Source of the DNA: Bacillus sp. AFS055030
GTDB lineage: Bacteria > Bacillota > Bacilli > Bacillales > Bacillaceae_G
Length of the DNA: 64,000 nt
Direction of reading: 5' to 3'
Assembly (NCBI RefSeq): GCF_002574545.1
Contig: NZ_NUGT01000026.1
Coordinates: 41,784-105,783, forward strand
The notes beneath the pieces were generated by a model, which had not been told where the DNA came from, did not search any database, and was given only the letters and a program-made list of their open reading frames with translations. A program made the translations under genes and the position numbers. Of the stretch, positions 7,778 through 16,411 are shown piece after piece (the first letter of the stretch is position 1; every line of letters begins with the position of its first letter).

Positions 7778-8422
7778 TTATTTTAGACCATCTTTAATAT
7801 ACTCAATCGTCCGTTTTGTTTCTTGTTCTTCGTTCCATAGCGGTGTATTTTCTAGTACGATCGAAGAAATAACTAAACCAATTACTGTTGAGATAATTAA
7901 TCTTAGTACTGTCGGTATTTGTAGTTGTTTTATTTGCCCTTTATCGATAAACGATTGTAATACAGTAGCTACTTTAGGGTACATTTTGTCTTTGAAGAGT
8001 CTTTTTAACTCTTCTTGCATATCGTCTTGGAATGGCATTTCTTGTATGATTATTTTTATTACCTCTTTATTTTTCTTTGCAAATTCCATCCGATTTTTAA
8101 TAAGCGCGTTAAGAAAATCTTCAAATGTTTCGTACTCTAAATGAAATACTGCTTTAGAAAAACGATCCATTTCAAAAGGAGCAATTGTTTTGACTAATGT
8201 CGGTTTGATAATACTTTTTAATAAATCCTTTTTTGTTTTAAAGTAACGAAAAATAGTGCCTTCAGCAACTTTTGCTTTTTTTGCAATTTCATTGGTAGAT
8301 GTACTAACGAAACCTTTTTCTGCAAAAATTTCAATTGCAGCTTCAAGAATTTTTATTTCTTTCTCATTCATTTCTTGTAATTTTTCTTCTGGTAAAAACT
8401 CTTCTAATTTAATTGGTAACAC
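7778..8422 (-). CDS. TetR/AcrR family repressor of the adjacent ABC exporter
   Basis: The product is about 214 residues, with an N-terminal TetR helix-turn-helix ([28 protein letters not shown] then [14 protein letters not shown]) and a ligand-binding C-terminal domain. It is the last gene of an ATPase-permease-regulator operon and should bind the palindromes around the operon promoter. The start is odd: the GTG at 8422 is itself the last base of the AAGGAG ribosome binding site, so it cannot be spaced correctly. An ATT codon at 8413 sits eight bases after AAGGAG, and the first ATG is at 8371. The coordinates given are the longest frame. Confidence 0.85.
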   Translation of the reverse strand: MLPIKLEEFLPEEKLQEMNEKEIKILEAAIEIFAEKGFVSTSTNEIAKKAKVAEGTIFRYFKTKKDLLKSIIKPTLVKTIAPFEMDRFSKAVFHLEYETFEDFLNALIKNRMEFAKKNKEVIKIIIQEMPFQDDMQEELKRLFKDKMYPKVATVLQSFIDKGQIKQLQIPTVLRLIISTVIGLVISSIVLENTPLWNEEQETKRTIEYIKDGLK

Positions 8423-8425
8423 TCC

Positions 8426-9442
8426 TTAAATTGAACGCTGTTTCTTTAAAGCAACTATATTTAAAGAAATAAATACGATTGAAAATCCAAGTAGGATTAA
8501 TAATTGATAGACAACATCAGAAAGCGATTGCCCTTTGATCATAATCCCTCTTAGAGCTTCTGCACCATATGTCAGTGGTAAAATCCCCCCGATCAATTTA
8601 AACCAGTTAGGTAAAAATGCCGTTGAGAAAATACCTGAAAAAAGTATTTGTGGAACAGCAATCACTGGAATAAATTGTACAACTTGAAATTCATTATTTG
8701 CATAAGCAGATAACAGCATGCCAAGTGTAAGAGCAGTAAGCGATAAAAGAATATTAACTACGCAGACTTCCCATGCACTTCCTACATTATACATATCTAA
8801 TACACTGATTGAAAAGATTGTTATAATGATCGATTGGATTAAAGCAAAAAATCCAAAGCCTAAAATATATCCAACTACTATTTCCCATCTTTTGACTGGC
8901 GTGACAAGTAATCTTTCTAGTGTTGTTGTTAATCTTTCTCTTACAAATGAAATTCCTGATAAGATAAATACAAATAAGAACGAGAAAAATCCAATAAATA
9001 TTGGTCCAATCGAATCAAATGATTCCATATTTTTACTACCATAAATTGGGTCCATTACAATTTTAAGTTTTGAAGGTGTATTCTCCTTAACTGCAAATTG
9101 AATTGCATCCATTACTGCAGTTGTTCTTGCTTTGTCTGTTCCTTCAAACTGTACTACTATTTCACCTGATTTAAATAAGACAGCACCATCGAGATCCATA
9201 TTCTTCAATTTCTCTTTAATGTCTGCAGGATTTACATTTTTTACTTTCGCATAATCTTTCACAATTTGCTCAAATGCTGGAGGGGCATCTACTAGAGCTA
9301 AAGTTGGTTTCGTATCATCCTGTTTTAAAATATAAGAAAATAAGAACAATAACACGATTGGGGCAACAAAAATCATTGCAAGAGATCTTCTATCTTTTAA
9401 AAATTGTTTTATTATTCGTTTAGAAATCGCAAAGACTCTCAT
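8426..9442 (-). CDS. ABC-2 type exporter permease
   Basis: The product is 338 residues. One membrane helix lies near residue 25 (SLAMIFVAPIVLLFLFSYIL), then a large external domain of about 110 residues, then five helices from about residue 150, the usual ABC-2 (YhgE/DrrB-like) topology. The motif LERLLVTPVKRWEIVVGY after the second helix is typical of ABC-2 permeases. It overlaps the ATPase gene by four bases and uses AGGTGAGCTC before ATG, so translation is coupled. Substrate class is unknown; such pairs often export drugs, peptides or lipids. Confidence 0.88.
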   Translation of the reverse strand: MRVFAISKRIIKQFLKDRRSLAMIFVAPIVLLFLFSYILKQDDTKPTLALVDAPPAFEQIVKDYAKVKNVNPADIKEKLKNMDLDGAVLFKSGEIVVQFEGTDKARTTAVMDAIQFAVKENTPSKLKIVMDPIYGSKNMESFDSIGPIFIGFFSFLFVFILSGISFVRERLTTTLERLLVTPVKRWEIVVGYILGFGFFALIQSIIITIFSISVLDMYNVGSAWEVCVVNILLSLTALTLGMLLSAYANNEFQVVQFIPVIAVPQILFSGIFSTAFLPNWFKLIGGILPLTYGAEALRGIMIKGQSLSDVVYQLLILLGFSIVFISLNIVALKKQRSI

Positions 9443-10158
9443 GAGCTCACCTCAGTATTAAAATATAGGTCTTCGATTTTGCCAGTTTTTGATTGTGAGA
9501 TTAAATTTTCCGTAGTATCTAGCGCGATTAATTCTCCTTCTCTAATTAACCCGATCCGTTCACATTTTTCAGCTTCTTCCATGATGTGGGTCGTAATGAT
9601 GATTGTAGTACCCTCTTTTTTCATTTCAAAAAATTGATTCCAAATTTGCTTCCTTAGTACTGGATCAATTCCTACTGTTGGTTCATCAAGGATTAGTAAT
9701 GTAGGTTTATGAAGGATTGAAATTGCCAGAGAAAGACGTTTTTTCATTCCCCCAGAGTATTGATTAACTTGCTTATTTAATGAATCCTCTAACCCAACAA
9801 TTTGTGCAACTTCTTGAATTCTCGATTTAAGTTCTTTACCTTTTAAATTATATAAGGCACCAAAGAAACTTAAATTATCTGCTCCCGTTAGATCGCTATA
9901 TAAAGCGTCTGATTGTCCCATATAGCCTATTGACGGAAGAACTGTAAAATTAGGCATTTCATTATTGTAAACTAATACTTCACCTTTTGAACTTTTATCG
10001 ATCCCAGCAATTAATTTTATTAAAGTTGTTTTACCAGAACCTGATGGGCCTAAAATCCCAAATATCTCACCTTTTTGAATATTCATCGAAATATTTTTTA
10101 GTACAGCTCTTTTTCCAAATAAACGGTCAACATTTTGAATTTGAACAACATTGCTCAT
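9439..10158 (-). CDS. ABC exporter ATP-binding protein
   Basis: The 239-residue nucleotide-binding domain has Walker A GPSGSGKTT (about residues 36-44), a Q-loop at SIGYMGQ, signature YSGGMKKRLSLA, Walker B LLILDEPTVGID and a switch His in TTHIMEEAE. It pairs with the overlapping ABC-2 permease to drive export. CGGAGG precedes ATG. It is the first gene of a three-gene operon whose promoter is bracketed by two TetR-type palindromes, so expression is likely induced by whatever ligand the TetR protein binds. Confidence 0.93.
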   Translation of the reverse strand: MSNVVQIQNVDRLFGKRAVLKNISMNIQKGEIFGILGPSGSGKTTLIKLIAGIDKSSKGEVLVYNNEMPNFTVLPSIGYMGQSDALYSDLTGADNLSFFGALYNLKGKELKSRIQEVAQIVGLEDSLNKQVNQYSGGMKKRLSLAISILHKPTLLILDEPTVGIDPVLRKQIWNQFFEMKKEGTTIIITTHIMEEAEKCERIGLIREGELIALDTTENLISQSKTGKIEDLYFNTEVSS

Positions 10159-10201
10159 CTTATTCCTCCGTTCAAGTCGATTCCTTTATTAACTTTAAAA
10201 T

Positions 10202-10274
10202 GAGTGAGTACTCACTCCATATCTTTATCTTAATTCACTTTTTATTCTCAGTCAATAAAAAGTGAGTACTCACT
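10202..10274 (-). promoter_or_regulatory. TetR operators flanking the ABC operon promoter
   Basis: GAGTGAGTACTCACTC (10202-10217) is a perfect 16-bp palindrome, and AGTGAGTACTCACT (10261-10274) repeats its centre 58 bases away. Between them on the minus strand lie TTGACT (10250-10255) and TAAGAT (10227-10232) with a 17-base spacer. One operator is upstream of -35, the other just after the start site, so the operon's own TetR product is the expected ligand of both. Confidence 0.85.
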
Positions 10275-10289
10275 CAATTGTATTTGGAT

Positions 10290-10322
10290 AAAAAAAGAAA
10301 GATGCCTATTAGACATCTTTCC
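10290..10322 (-). terminator. Terminator of mtnN
   Basis: GAAAGATG and CATCTTTC pair around a 9-base loop. On the minus strand the stem is followed by seven T residues, ten bases past the mtnN stop. Confidence 0.8.
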
Positions 10323-10331
10323 TTAAAAGAT

Positions 10332-11024
10332 TTATAACGCTTTAATCATTTCCTCAACCATTAATGTTGAATTAACAGCTGCAGTATGAAGGAATTGATC
10401 AAATGAAATATTTGATTCTTTACCTGCGATATCTGACAATGCTCGTGTCACAACAAATGGTACTTTAAAAGCATAACAAACTTGAGCGATTGCAGCTGCT
10501 TCCATCTCTACAGCATACAGATCACCAAATTTATCTTTTACAAAATCAACTCTTACTGGATCGTTCATAAAAGAATCACCAGTTACGATTAATCCTTCAA
10601 CAACTTGGATACCATTAATTTTTTCAGCGCATTTTTTAGCGATACCCTTTAATTTGTCATCAGAAGGGAATGCAGCTGGCATACCTGGAACTTGTCCATA
10701 TTCATAATTGAATGCAGTAACGTCTACATCATGGTGACGCACTTCAGTTGAGATAACAACGTCACCAACATTTAAGTCAGTATGAAGCCCGCCTGCAGAT
10801 CCTGTGTTAATAACCACATCTGGCTGATACTTTTCTAAAAGAATTGCTGTTGCCATCGCTGCATTAACTTTACCAATTCCAGACTTTAATAAAATTACTT
10901 CTTTTCCTTCGTATGTACCAATGTTATATTCTGAGCCTGCAACTTCTTCTTTTTTCAGGTTGTCTAATTTATCACGTAATACATGTACTTCTTCTTCCAT
11001 TGCCCCAATAATTGCTATTTTCAT
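10332..11024 (-). CDS. mtnN: 5'-methylthioadenosine/S-adenosylhomocysteine nucleosidase
   Basis: The 230-residue product shows the MTA/SAH nucleosidase layout: IGAMEEEV with the catalytic Glu near residue 12, [16 protein letters not shown], and the nucleoside-binding [10 protein letters not shown] with Glu and the later Asp in ALSDIAG. It hydrolyses MTA and SAH to adenine and the thioribose or homocysteine product, clearing inhibitors of methyltransferases and feeding methionine salvage. In B. subtilis it sits in an operon with yrrT, mccA, mccB and yrhC; here it is followed by its own terminator. GGGAA precedes the ATG weakly. Confidence 0.95.
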   Translation of the reverse strand: MKIAIIGAMEEEVHVLRDKLDNLKKEEVAGSEYNIGTYEGKEVILLKSGIGKVNAAMATAILLEKYQPDVVINTGSAGGLHTDLNVGDVVISTEVRHHDVDVTAFNYEYGQVPGMPAAFPSDDKLKGIAKKCAEKINGIQVVEGLIVTGDSFMNDPVRVDFVKDKFGDLYAVEMEAAAIAQVCYAFKVPFVVTRALSDIAGKESNISFDQFLHTAAVNSTLMVEEMIKAL

Positions 11025-11124
11025 ACTTCAAATTCCCTACTTTCTCATTCAAACTTTAATCATTTTACCATATAGAGCCATAGCATTCATCTTTAAGATT
11101 ACGTACAGTAAAAAAACATTTTCA

Positions 11125-11176
11125 ATCTTAAATAAATGAGCGTTGATTTCCGCTAAGGAGCTTACTTGTTTCCACA
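11125..11176. repeat. Decayed fragment of the GC-rich repeat
   Basis: GAGCGTTGATTTCCGCTAAGG followed by AGCTTACTTGTTTCC resembles the junction of the full element (GTGATTTCC, AGGGTGCTCGCTTTCC at about 7318-7346). The rest of the core is gone. It lies between yrrS and mtnN. Confidence 0.45.
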
Positions 11177-11178
11177 TT

Positions 11179-11775
11179 TTAATACTTTAGATCCTTTACT
11201 TCTTGTACCAAAATTGGGAGCCAGCCTTCTTTTACAACCCAGTGTAAGTATACAACATATTTATAGCTTAGGTCGTTTGTAGCAACATATACTTTTATAC
11301 TTTGTTGATCGTATCCTTTTGAAAGATGCCAAACAGAAAAATCTTCTTTTGTTAAAGAAATCGCATTTGATACAGCTTCTTCCATTTCATAAAAGTCCTG
11401 TGACTGATAACTAAAATGAATTGTATGAGGCTCGGCTTGGCTTGTTTTGTTAGGTACCCATTCTTTAACAGTCGATTCGATAATATTTTCATCATTTATT
11501 GAGTCTTTAATGATTTCATTTACTTTTTCACGATAATTCGCTTGATAAGGATTCGGTATATCTGTCATTTGCTTTGGTTCTTGAGCAATTGGAGTAAACA
11601 TAGCTTTTGCAGTATTAGGCTCTATTTTTTGTTGGTTGAGTATCGGTAAAGTTATTTTAATTCCTAAATAGAAGATTCCACAAAGAAGTGGAATAAGTAG
11701 TATTCGGTAAAAATAATTTCCTCTTCGTACTCGTCTTAATTTTTGGACCCTTTTGTTTGGTTCAATTGAAGTCAT
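11179..11775 (-). CDS. yrrS: YrrS-like DUF1510 membrane-anchored protein
   Basis: The product is 198 residues: a basic N-terminus (NKRVQKLRRVRRGNYFYR), one membrane helix at about residues 24-44, a spacer, and an external C-terminal DUF1510-like domain of about 110 residues ending in a WVVKEGWLP block. Position just downstream of pbpI matches B. subtilis yrrS, expressed with pbpI. A role near PBP4b in the forming spore or the cell wall is inferred from that pairing only. A TTG six bases upstream is in frame, but GGGGGA fits ATG at 11775. Confidence 0.8.
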   Translation of the reverse strand: MTSIEPNKRVQKLRRVRRGNYFYRILLIPLLCGIFYLGIKITLPILNQQKIEPNTAKAMFTPIAQEPKQMTDIPNPYQANYREKVNEIIKDSINDENIIESTVKEWVPNKTSQAEPHTIHFSYQSQDFYEMEEAVSNAISLTKEDFSVWHLSKGYDQQSIKVYVATNDLSYKYVVYLHWVVKEGWLPILVQEVKDLKY

Positions 11776-11842
11776 TAACAAAATCCCCCAAAAACAACTA
11801 ATTTTTACCTATTTTAACATAGAGTTAATTAATTAAAAATAG

Positions 11843-13603
11843 CTATTTTGTGTGGCTTTTATCAAAGTTATCGATCGATTTTATTAAATTTGTAACAGTG
11901 TCAGAAGTAGATGTAACTTCGTTTGGAACATTTAAACTAACAACTGCAAATGCATACCTTGGCTTATCATATGGAAAATAACCTGCAAACCATTTGTTCT
12001 GTTCGACTATTTTACCATCTACTACTTTTGTTTCCGCAGTTCCACTTTTCCCTGCTAAAGTGTAAGGCAAACTAGCATATCGATTTCCCGTTCCTTTCGC
12101 GTCCGTAACGACACCTCGAAGTAACTCTCTTAATTGTTGCATTGAATCTGGAGCTAAATAATCATCAACTAATGTCTGTTCTTTAAATTTAAACATTTCT
12201 GTACCATTTTTATATAATACAGAATCGACTACTTTTACTTGTTTCGGGCTTCCCCCACGTGCGATCGTCGCCATCATATTTGCGACGGCTAAAGGCGATA
12301 CTTTTACATCCTGTTGCCCAATGGAAGTATTTAAGAGCTTATCACTTAAATAGTTTCCTACAAAATATGTTGGTTTCCCTTCATTTTGAAATTGACTAAA
12401 ACTAGACTCATGATATACAGCCCCCGTCCAGCCTACTGGACCATCTAAACCTAGCTTTTTTGCATATGTCTGAAACATATCTTTATTTTTTAACGTTAAT
12501 TGCTTGCCTAATTGTCCAAATGTGTAATTACAACTTTGATAGAAACTTTGTTGAAATGTTAAATTACCTTTTCGCTTTTTCTCTTCATCCTCGTATTTAC
12601 CTACTAAATTATTATTGCAATTATACAATTGATTTTCTTTAACAATTCCTTGATCTATTGCTGCCGCCGCTACAACTGTTTTAAAGACTGAACCAGGAGT
12701 ACTAGCTAAGAGTGCGTAATTAGTCGCTGTATTATCATTTTCAGAAAATAAATTTTGGAAATTCATTTTAGGTCTGCTTACCATTGCTAATAAATTGCTA
12801 GTTTTTACATCAATTAGCACTGCTGCACCTTTTTGAAGTTTAGCTTGGTCAACAGCTTGTTCTAAAATTTGTTGTAAATCCTTATCTAATGTAGTAGAAA
12901 GGGAAACTGGATAAAATGGATTACTAGGTTTCGCATATTTCACTTCATTTCCAAACATCGGTTTACCTAAATTATCTACGTGTAGCATTAAATTAGACGT
13001 GCCATCAGATTTTAAGAAATCTTCAAATTGAGCTTCTAATCCAATTACTCCAAATTCTTTAGGCTTATAATCTCGATCACTTTCATACTGTTTTTCATAT
13101 TGTTCTTTATTTTCCCTAGCTATTCCAATTAGGTGTTCTGCCAATTGTTTATCATCTTGATCTTGAGATAGCATGGAAATTAATCCAGAAACATGTAAAT
13201 TATTTATTTCATCAATTTTCTCCGATGTTAATGTTTTTGTTATTCCTTTTAATGTAAAAGGCTCTTTTTTACCAATAAACTGATTTTTTATATTTGCAAC
13301 CGGGACGCCTGTAATCGACGATAGCTTTTCAATCGGCCAATCGATTGTTTTTAAAAATGGAAATAAAATAACTTTTGGAGTGTAAGCTGCACTTAATAAT
13401 TTTCCATTTCGGTCAAGTATTTTTCCGCGTCCATTATCAATCCGAAACTGAAACGTTCTTTGAGCAACACTTCGTTCAATTAAATTTACCTTTTGTGGCC
13501 CAAAATTCTTTTGGTGTAGGACACTAATATCTAAACATCTGTATACAATTAAAGTAAATAGTAACGAAAATATCATTAAAATGGCTTTGATCCGTCTATG
13601 CAT
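11843..13603 (-). CDS. pbpI: Class B penicillin-binding protein (PBP4b)
   Basis: The 586-residue protein has an N-terminal membrane anchor (IKAILMIFSLLFTLIVYRCL), a PBP dimerisation-like region and a C-terminal transpeptidase domain. The three catalytic boxes are present: STPGSVFKT (SxxK), SCN in QSCNYTFG and KSGTAET. Class B PBPs cross-link peptidoglycan peptides outside the membrane. Gene order greA-pbpI-yrrS is as in B. subtilis, where pbpI is under sporulation control. Its Shine-Dalgarno (AGGTG) lies inside the right arm of a terminator-like hairpin behind greA. Confidence 0.93.
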   Translation of the reverse strand: MHRRIKAILMIFSLLFTLIVYRCLDISVLHQKNFGPQKVNLIERSVAQRTFQFRIDNGRGKILDRNGKLLSAAYTPKVILFPFLKTIDWPIEKLSSITGVPVANIKNQFIGKKEPFTLKGITKTLTSEKIDEINNLHVSGLISMLSQDQDDKQLAEHLIGIARENKEQYEKQYESDRDYKPKEFGVIGLEAQFEDFLKSDGTSNLMLHVDNLGKPMFGNEVKYAKPSNPFYPVSLSTTLDKDLQQILEQAVDQAKLQKGAAVLIDVKTSNLLAMVSRPKMNFQNLFSENDNTATNYALLASTPGSVFKTVVAAAAIDQGIVKENQLYNCNNNLVGKYEDEEKKRKGNLTFQQSFYQSCNYTFGQLGKQLTLKNKDMFQTYAKKLGLDGPVGWTGAVYHESSFSQFQNEGKPTYFVGNYLSDKLLNTSIGQQDVKVSPLAVANMMATIARGGSPKQVKVVDSVLYKNGTEMFKFKEQTLVDDYLAPDSMQQLRELLRGVVTDAKGTGNRYASLPYTLAGKSGTAETKVVDGKIVEQNKWFAGYFPYDKPRYAFAVVSLNVPNEVTSTSDTVTNLIKSIDNFDKSHTK

Positions 13604-13609
13604 ATAAAA

Positions 13610-13646
13610 AACACCTCATCTACAGTGTAGACGGGGTGTTCTTTTT
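13610..13646 (-). terminator. greA terminator hairpin overlapping the pbpI ribosome binding site
   Basis: AACACC (13610-13615) pairs with GGTGTT (13635-13640) and TCTAC with GTAGA inside. On the minus strand the hairpin runs into six T residues and then the pbpI ATG. The 3' arm carries GAGGTG (13612-13617), the only ribosome binding site for pbpI. Confidence 0.75.
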
Positions 13647-13676
13647 TCAAACTATTAAATTGTTAAACAAATCAAA

Positions 13677-14153
13677 TTATTTAACAGCAATAATTCTTAC
13701 TTGCATATCTCCACCTGGCGTATTAACTGTTACTTCTTCGCCAACAGTTTTGCCTAATAGGCTTTTTGCGATTGGAGAATCATTTGAAATTTTACCTTCA
13801 AACGGGTCAGCCTCAGCACTACCTACAATTGTATAAGTTTCTTCGTCGCCAGCAGGTAATTCTAAGAAAGTTACAGATTTACCTAAAGTTACTGTATCTG
13901 ATGCATCGTTATTTTCTGTAATAATTTCAGCATTACGGATCATATTTTCTAAAGTTGTAATACGACCTTCAACAAATGCTTGTTCGTCTTTTGCAGCATC
14001 GTATTCAGAGTTCTCTGATAGGTCCCCAAAGCTACGAGCAATTTTAATACGCTCTACTACTTCAGCACGCTTTACTGTTTTTAAATTTTCTAATTCTTGT
14101 TCTAATTTTTCTTTCCCAGCTAAAGTCATAGGGAATTTTTTTTCGTTAGCCAT
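13677..14153 (-). CDS. greA: Transcription elongation factor GreA
   Basis: The 158-residue protein has an N-terminal coiled coil with the acidic tip ([20 protein letters not shown]) and a C-terminal FKBP-like domain ([12 protein letters not shown] to the [10 protein letters not shown] loop). GreA enters the secondary channel of RNA polymerase and stimulates cleavage of backtracked transcripts. An open frame extends 36 codons upstream, but AAGGAGTGTACAAAATG sets the start at 14153 and gives the standard [11 protein letters not shown]-terminus. Confidence 0.97.
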   Translation of the reverse strand: MANEKKFPMTLAGKEKLEQELENLKTVKRAEVVERIKIARSFGDLSENSEYDAAKDEQAFVEGRITTLENMIRNAEIITENNDASDTVTLGKSVTFLELPAGDEETYTIVGSAEADPFEGKISNDSPIAKSLLGKTVGEEVTVNTPGGDMQVRIIAVK

Positions 14154-14291
14154 TTTGTACACTCCTTTTAGTATCCACCGTTTCTTTTTATGTAGAACTT
14201 CTAAATAATGTTTATACAATATAGTTGTACAAACAGTGTATGAGAATAAATAAAGAAACATTCAACTTATGAAAACGCATTCTTTTATATA

Positions 14292-14327
14292 GAAAGATGA
14301 AGAAGTGAATTCTTCTCCATCTTTCCA
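14292..14327 (-). terminator. Probable hairpin terminator after udk
   Basis: GAAAGATGAAGAA and TTCTTCTCCATCTTTC form a nearly complete stem 40 bases past the udk stop. The T-run after it on the minus strand is poor, so termination may be incomplete and greA may be partly read from udk. Confidence 0.5.
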
Positions 14328-14364
14328 AAATTATTTTTAGGAATTATTCTCTTATATGAACGTA

Positions 14365-15000
14365 TTATAATACACTTACTCTTTCAAGTATAGTCTGAAT
14401 TTTTGTTGCCATTAAATCAATGGCCACAAAGTTCTGACCGCCTTCTGGTATGATAATATCTGCAAATTTCTTAGATGGTTCGCAGAATTGATTATGCATA
14501 GGGCGTACAACATTTACATATTGATCTACTACAGAATCGACTGTTCTTCCACGTTCTTTAATATCTCGTTGAATTCGGCGAAGAATTCGTAAGTCAGCAT
14601 CCGTATCTACAAATATCTTTATATCCATTAAATCACGTAAACGCTCGTCTTCTAATACTAAAATACCTTCTAAAATAATAACTTCTTTTGGTTCTACAGG
14701 GATTGTTTCTGAAGATCTTGTATGAATTGTATAGTCATATACAGGTTTTTCAATTGCTTTGTATTGCAATAAATCTTTTATATGCTCAATAAACAAATCA
14801 TTATCAAACGCTAATGGATGGTCATAATTTGTTTTCAATCTTTCTTCCATTGGTAAATGCGTTTGATCTCTATAATAAGAATCTTGCTGAATCATTAAAA
14901 TTGAATGACCTTTAAATTGATCATAGATTGCTTTTGTTACAGAAGTTTTACCAGAGCCAGTCCCTCCAGCAATTCCAATTACAATGGGCTTTTTCCCCAT
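14365..15000 (-). CDS. udk: Uridine kinase
   Basis: The 211-residue P-loop protein has [13 protein letters not shown] at residues 8-20, the QQDSYYRDQ substrate block, NYDHPLAFD and the lid Arg region [12 protein letters not shown]. It phosphorylates uridine and cytidine to UMP and CMP in pyrimidine salvage. The start ATG follows GAGGGATTGAAGT. It lies 20 bases behind trhP2 with no terminator, so it likely belongs to the trmR-trhP1-trhP2-udk transcript. Confidence 0.96.
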   Translation of the reverse strand: MGKKPIVIGIAGGTGSGKTSVTKAIYDQFKGHSILMIQQDSYYRDQTHLPMEERLKTNYDHPLAFDNDLFIEHIKDLLQYKAIEKPVYDYTIHTRSSETIPVEPKEVIILEGILVLEDERLRDLMDIKIFVDTDADLRILRRIQRDIKERGRTVDSVVDQYVNVVRPMHNQFCEPSKKFADIIIPEGGQNFVAIDLMATKIQTILERVSVL

Positions 15001-15020
15001 ACTTCAATCCCTCTTTCTTA

Positions 15021-16298
15021 TCAAACTAACTTTTTTCTCATCATGTTGTAAGGATAAACTTTTTGATCCACTTTAATTTTTACAATTTCTAATGGATGTC
15101 TTGCAGCGTCTACTTCTGTTCCATCTTCATTAACAATTACACCAACTGTTTGTTTGAAGTTTTCAATTTCAGGTCCAAAGAATTCGATTTCGTCACCTGG
15201 TTTAAAGTAGTTACGTTGTTGGATCGTTGCAATACCAGTTTCATCATCATAGTCTAATACAAGACCTGCGAAATCATACGTTGTTTTTTTGCTATGATTT
15301 CCATACATTTGCTCTTTCATTCCTGGGAATCCTTCAAAAAACGAAGAAGCAGTGTCACGATTAGCACATTTATCAAGTTCTTCAACCCATTCTTCTTTAA
15401 ATTCAAAGTTATCAGGGTCAGCACAATATGCATCAATTACTTTACGGTAAACAGATACTACTGTTGCAACGTAATGAATTGATTTCATACGTCCTTCAAT
15501 TTTTAAACTATCTACACCCATTTCAATAAATTTAGGAATTGAACGTAATAAATTTAAATCTTTAGGGCTCATTGCAAATGGTGCATCTTCTTTTGCAAAT
15601 AAAGCATTTTCTGCAGCATCTGGATTTTGTGATTCAGTTTGAACTAAATCATAATCCCAACGACATGATTGGCAGCAACCTCCACGGTTTGAATCACGTG
15701 CAGTCATGTGATTACTTAAAGTACAACGGCCAGAATAGGCAATACACATTGCGCCATGAATAAATGTTTCAATTTCAACGTCTACTTTTTCTTTGATTTC
15801 TTTTATTTCTTCATAGCTTGTCTCACGTGCTAATACTAATCGATGTAGTCCTTCTTCTTTCCAGTATTGAGCAGCACGATAATTTGATAAAGATTGTTGT
15901 GTACTTAAATGTACTTCTAATTTTGGTGCAGCTTCTTTACATGTTTCAATAATATATGGGTCAGCTACAATAATTCCTGTAACTCCTGCAGCTTCAATCC
16001 CTTGTAAATACTCAACTAATCCGTCCATGTTTTCGTTATGAGCAAATATATTTGTTGTTACATAAATCTTTGCATTAAATTTGTTTGCAAATTCTACTCC
16101 TTCAGCCATTTCTTCAATTGAGAAGTTATCTGCATTCGAACGTAGGCCAAACTCTCTACCACCAATAAATACAGCATCTGCGCCATATCTTACTGCAATT
16201 TTTAATTTTTCTAAATTACCAGCAGGTGCTAATAGCTCAGGTTTTTTTACGATTATACGTTTGCCATCAACTATTTTATCTAATTGTCCAATTGCCAT
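15021..16298 (-). CDS. trhP2: Peptidase U32 family tRNA hydroxylation protein TrhP2 (YrrO)
   Basis: The 425-residue product has the U32 N-terminal barrel (KPELLAPAGNLEKLKIAVRYGADAV split as family core) and the U32 signature ETFIHGAMCIAYSGRC, followed by CCQSCRW, whose cysteines fit an iron-sulfur cluster. A C-terminal beta domain follows. U32 proteins are labelled peptidases, but in B. subtilis YrrN and YrrO are reported to be needed for prephenate-dependent formation of 5-hydroxyuridine at tRNA position 34. Strong GAGGAGG precedes the ATG. Order trmR-trhP1-trhP2-udk is conserved. Confidence 0.9.
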   Translation of the reverse strand: MAIGQLDKIVDGKRIIVKKPELLAPAGNLEKLKIAVRYGADAVFIGGREFGLRSNADNFSIEEMAEGVEFANKFNAKIYVTTNIFAHNENMDGLVEYLQGIEAAGVTGIIVADPYIIETCKEAAPKLEVHLSTQQSLSNYRAAQYWKEEGLHRLVLARETSYEEIKEIKEKVDVEIETFIHGAMCIAYSGRCTLSNHMTARDSNRGGCCQSCRWDYDLVQTESQNPDAAENALFAKEDAPFAMSPKDLNLLRSIPKFIEMGVDSLKIEGRMKSIHYVATVVSVYRKVIDAYCADPDNFEFKEEWVEELDKCANRDTASSFFEGFPGMKEQMYGNHSKKTTYDFAGLVLDYDDETGIATIQQRNYFKPGDEIEFFGPEIENFKQTVGVIVNEDGTEVDAARHPLEIVKIKVDQKVYPYNMMRKKLV

Positions 16299-16411
16299 TA
16301 TGAATCCTCCTCTTTAATACAGGACTACAGTCCAAAGCTCTAAAATACCGTTTTTGGCAATAGAATCTATTGGCTATCCTGTTGTTATTCCATGTTCTAA
16401 TCTTACTTCTA

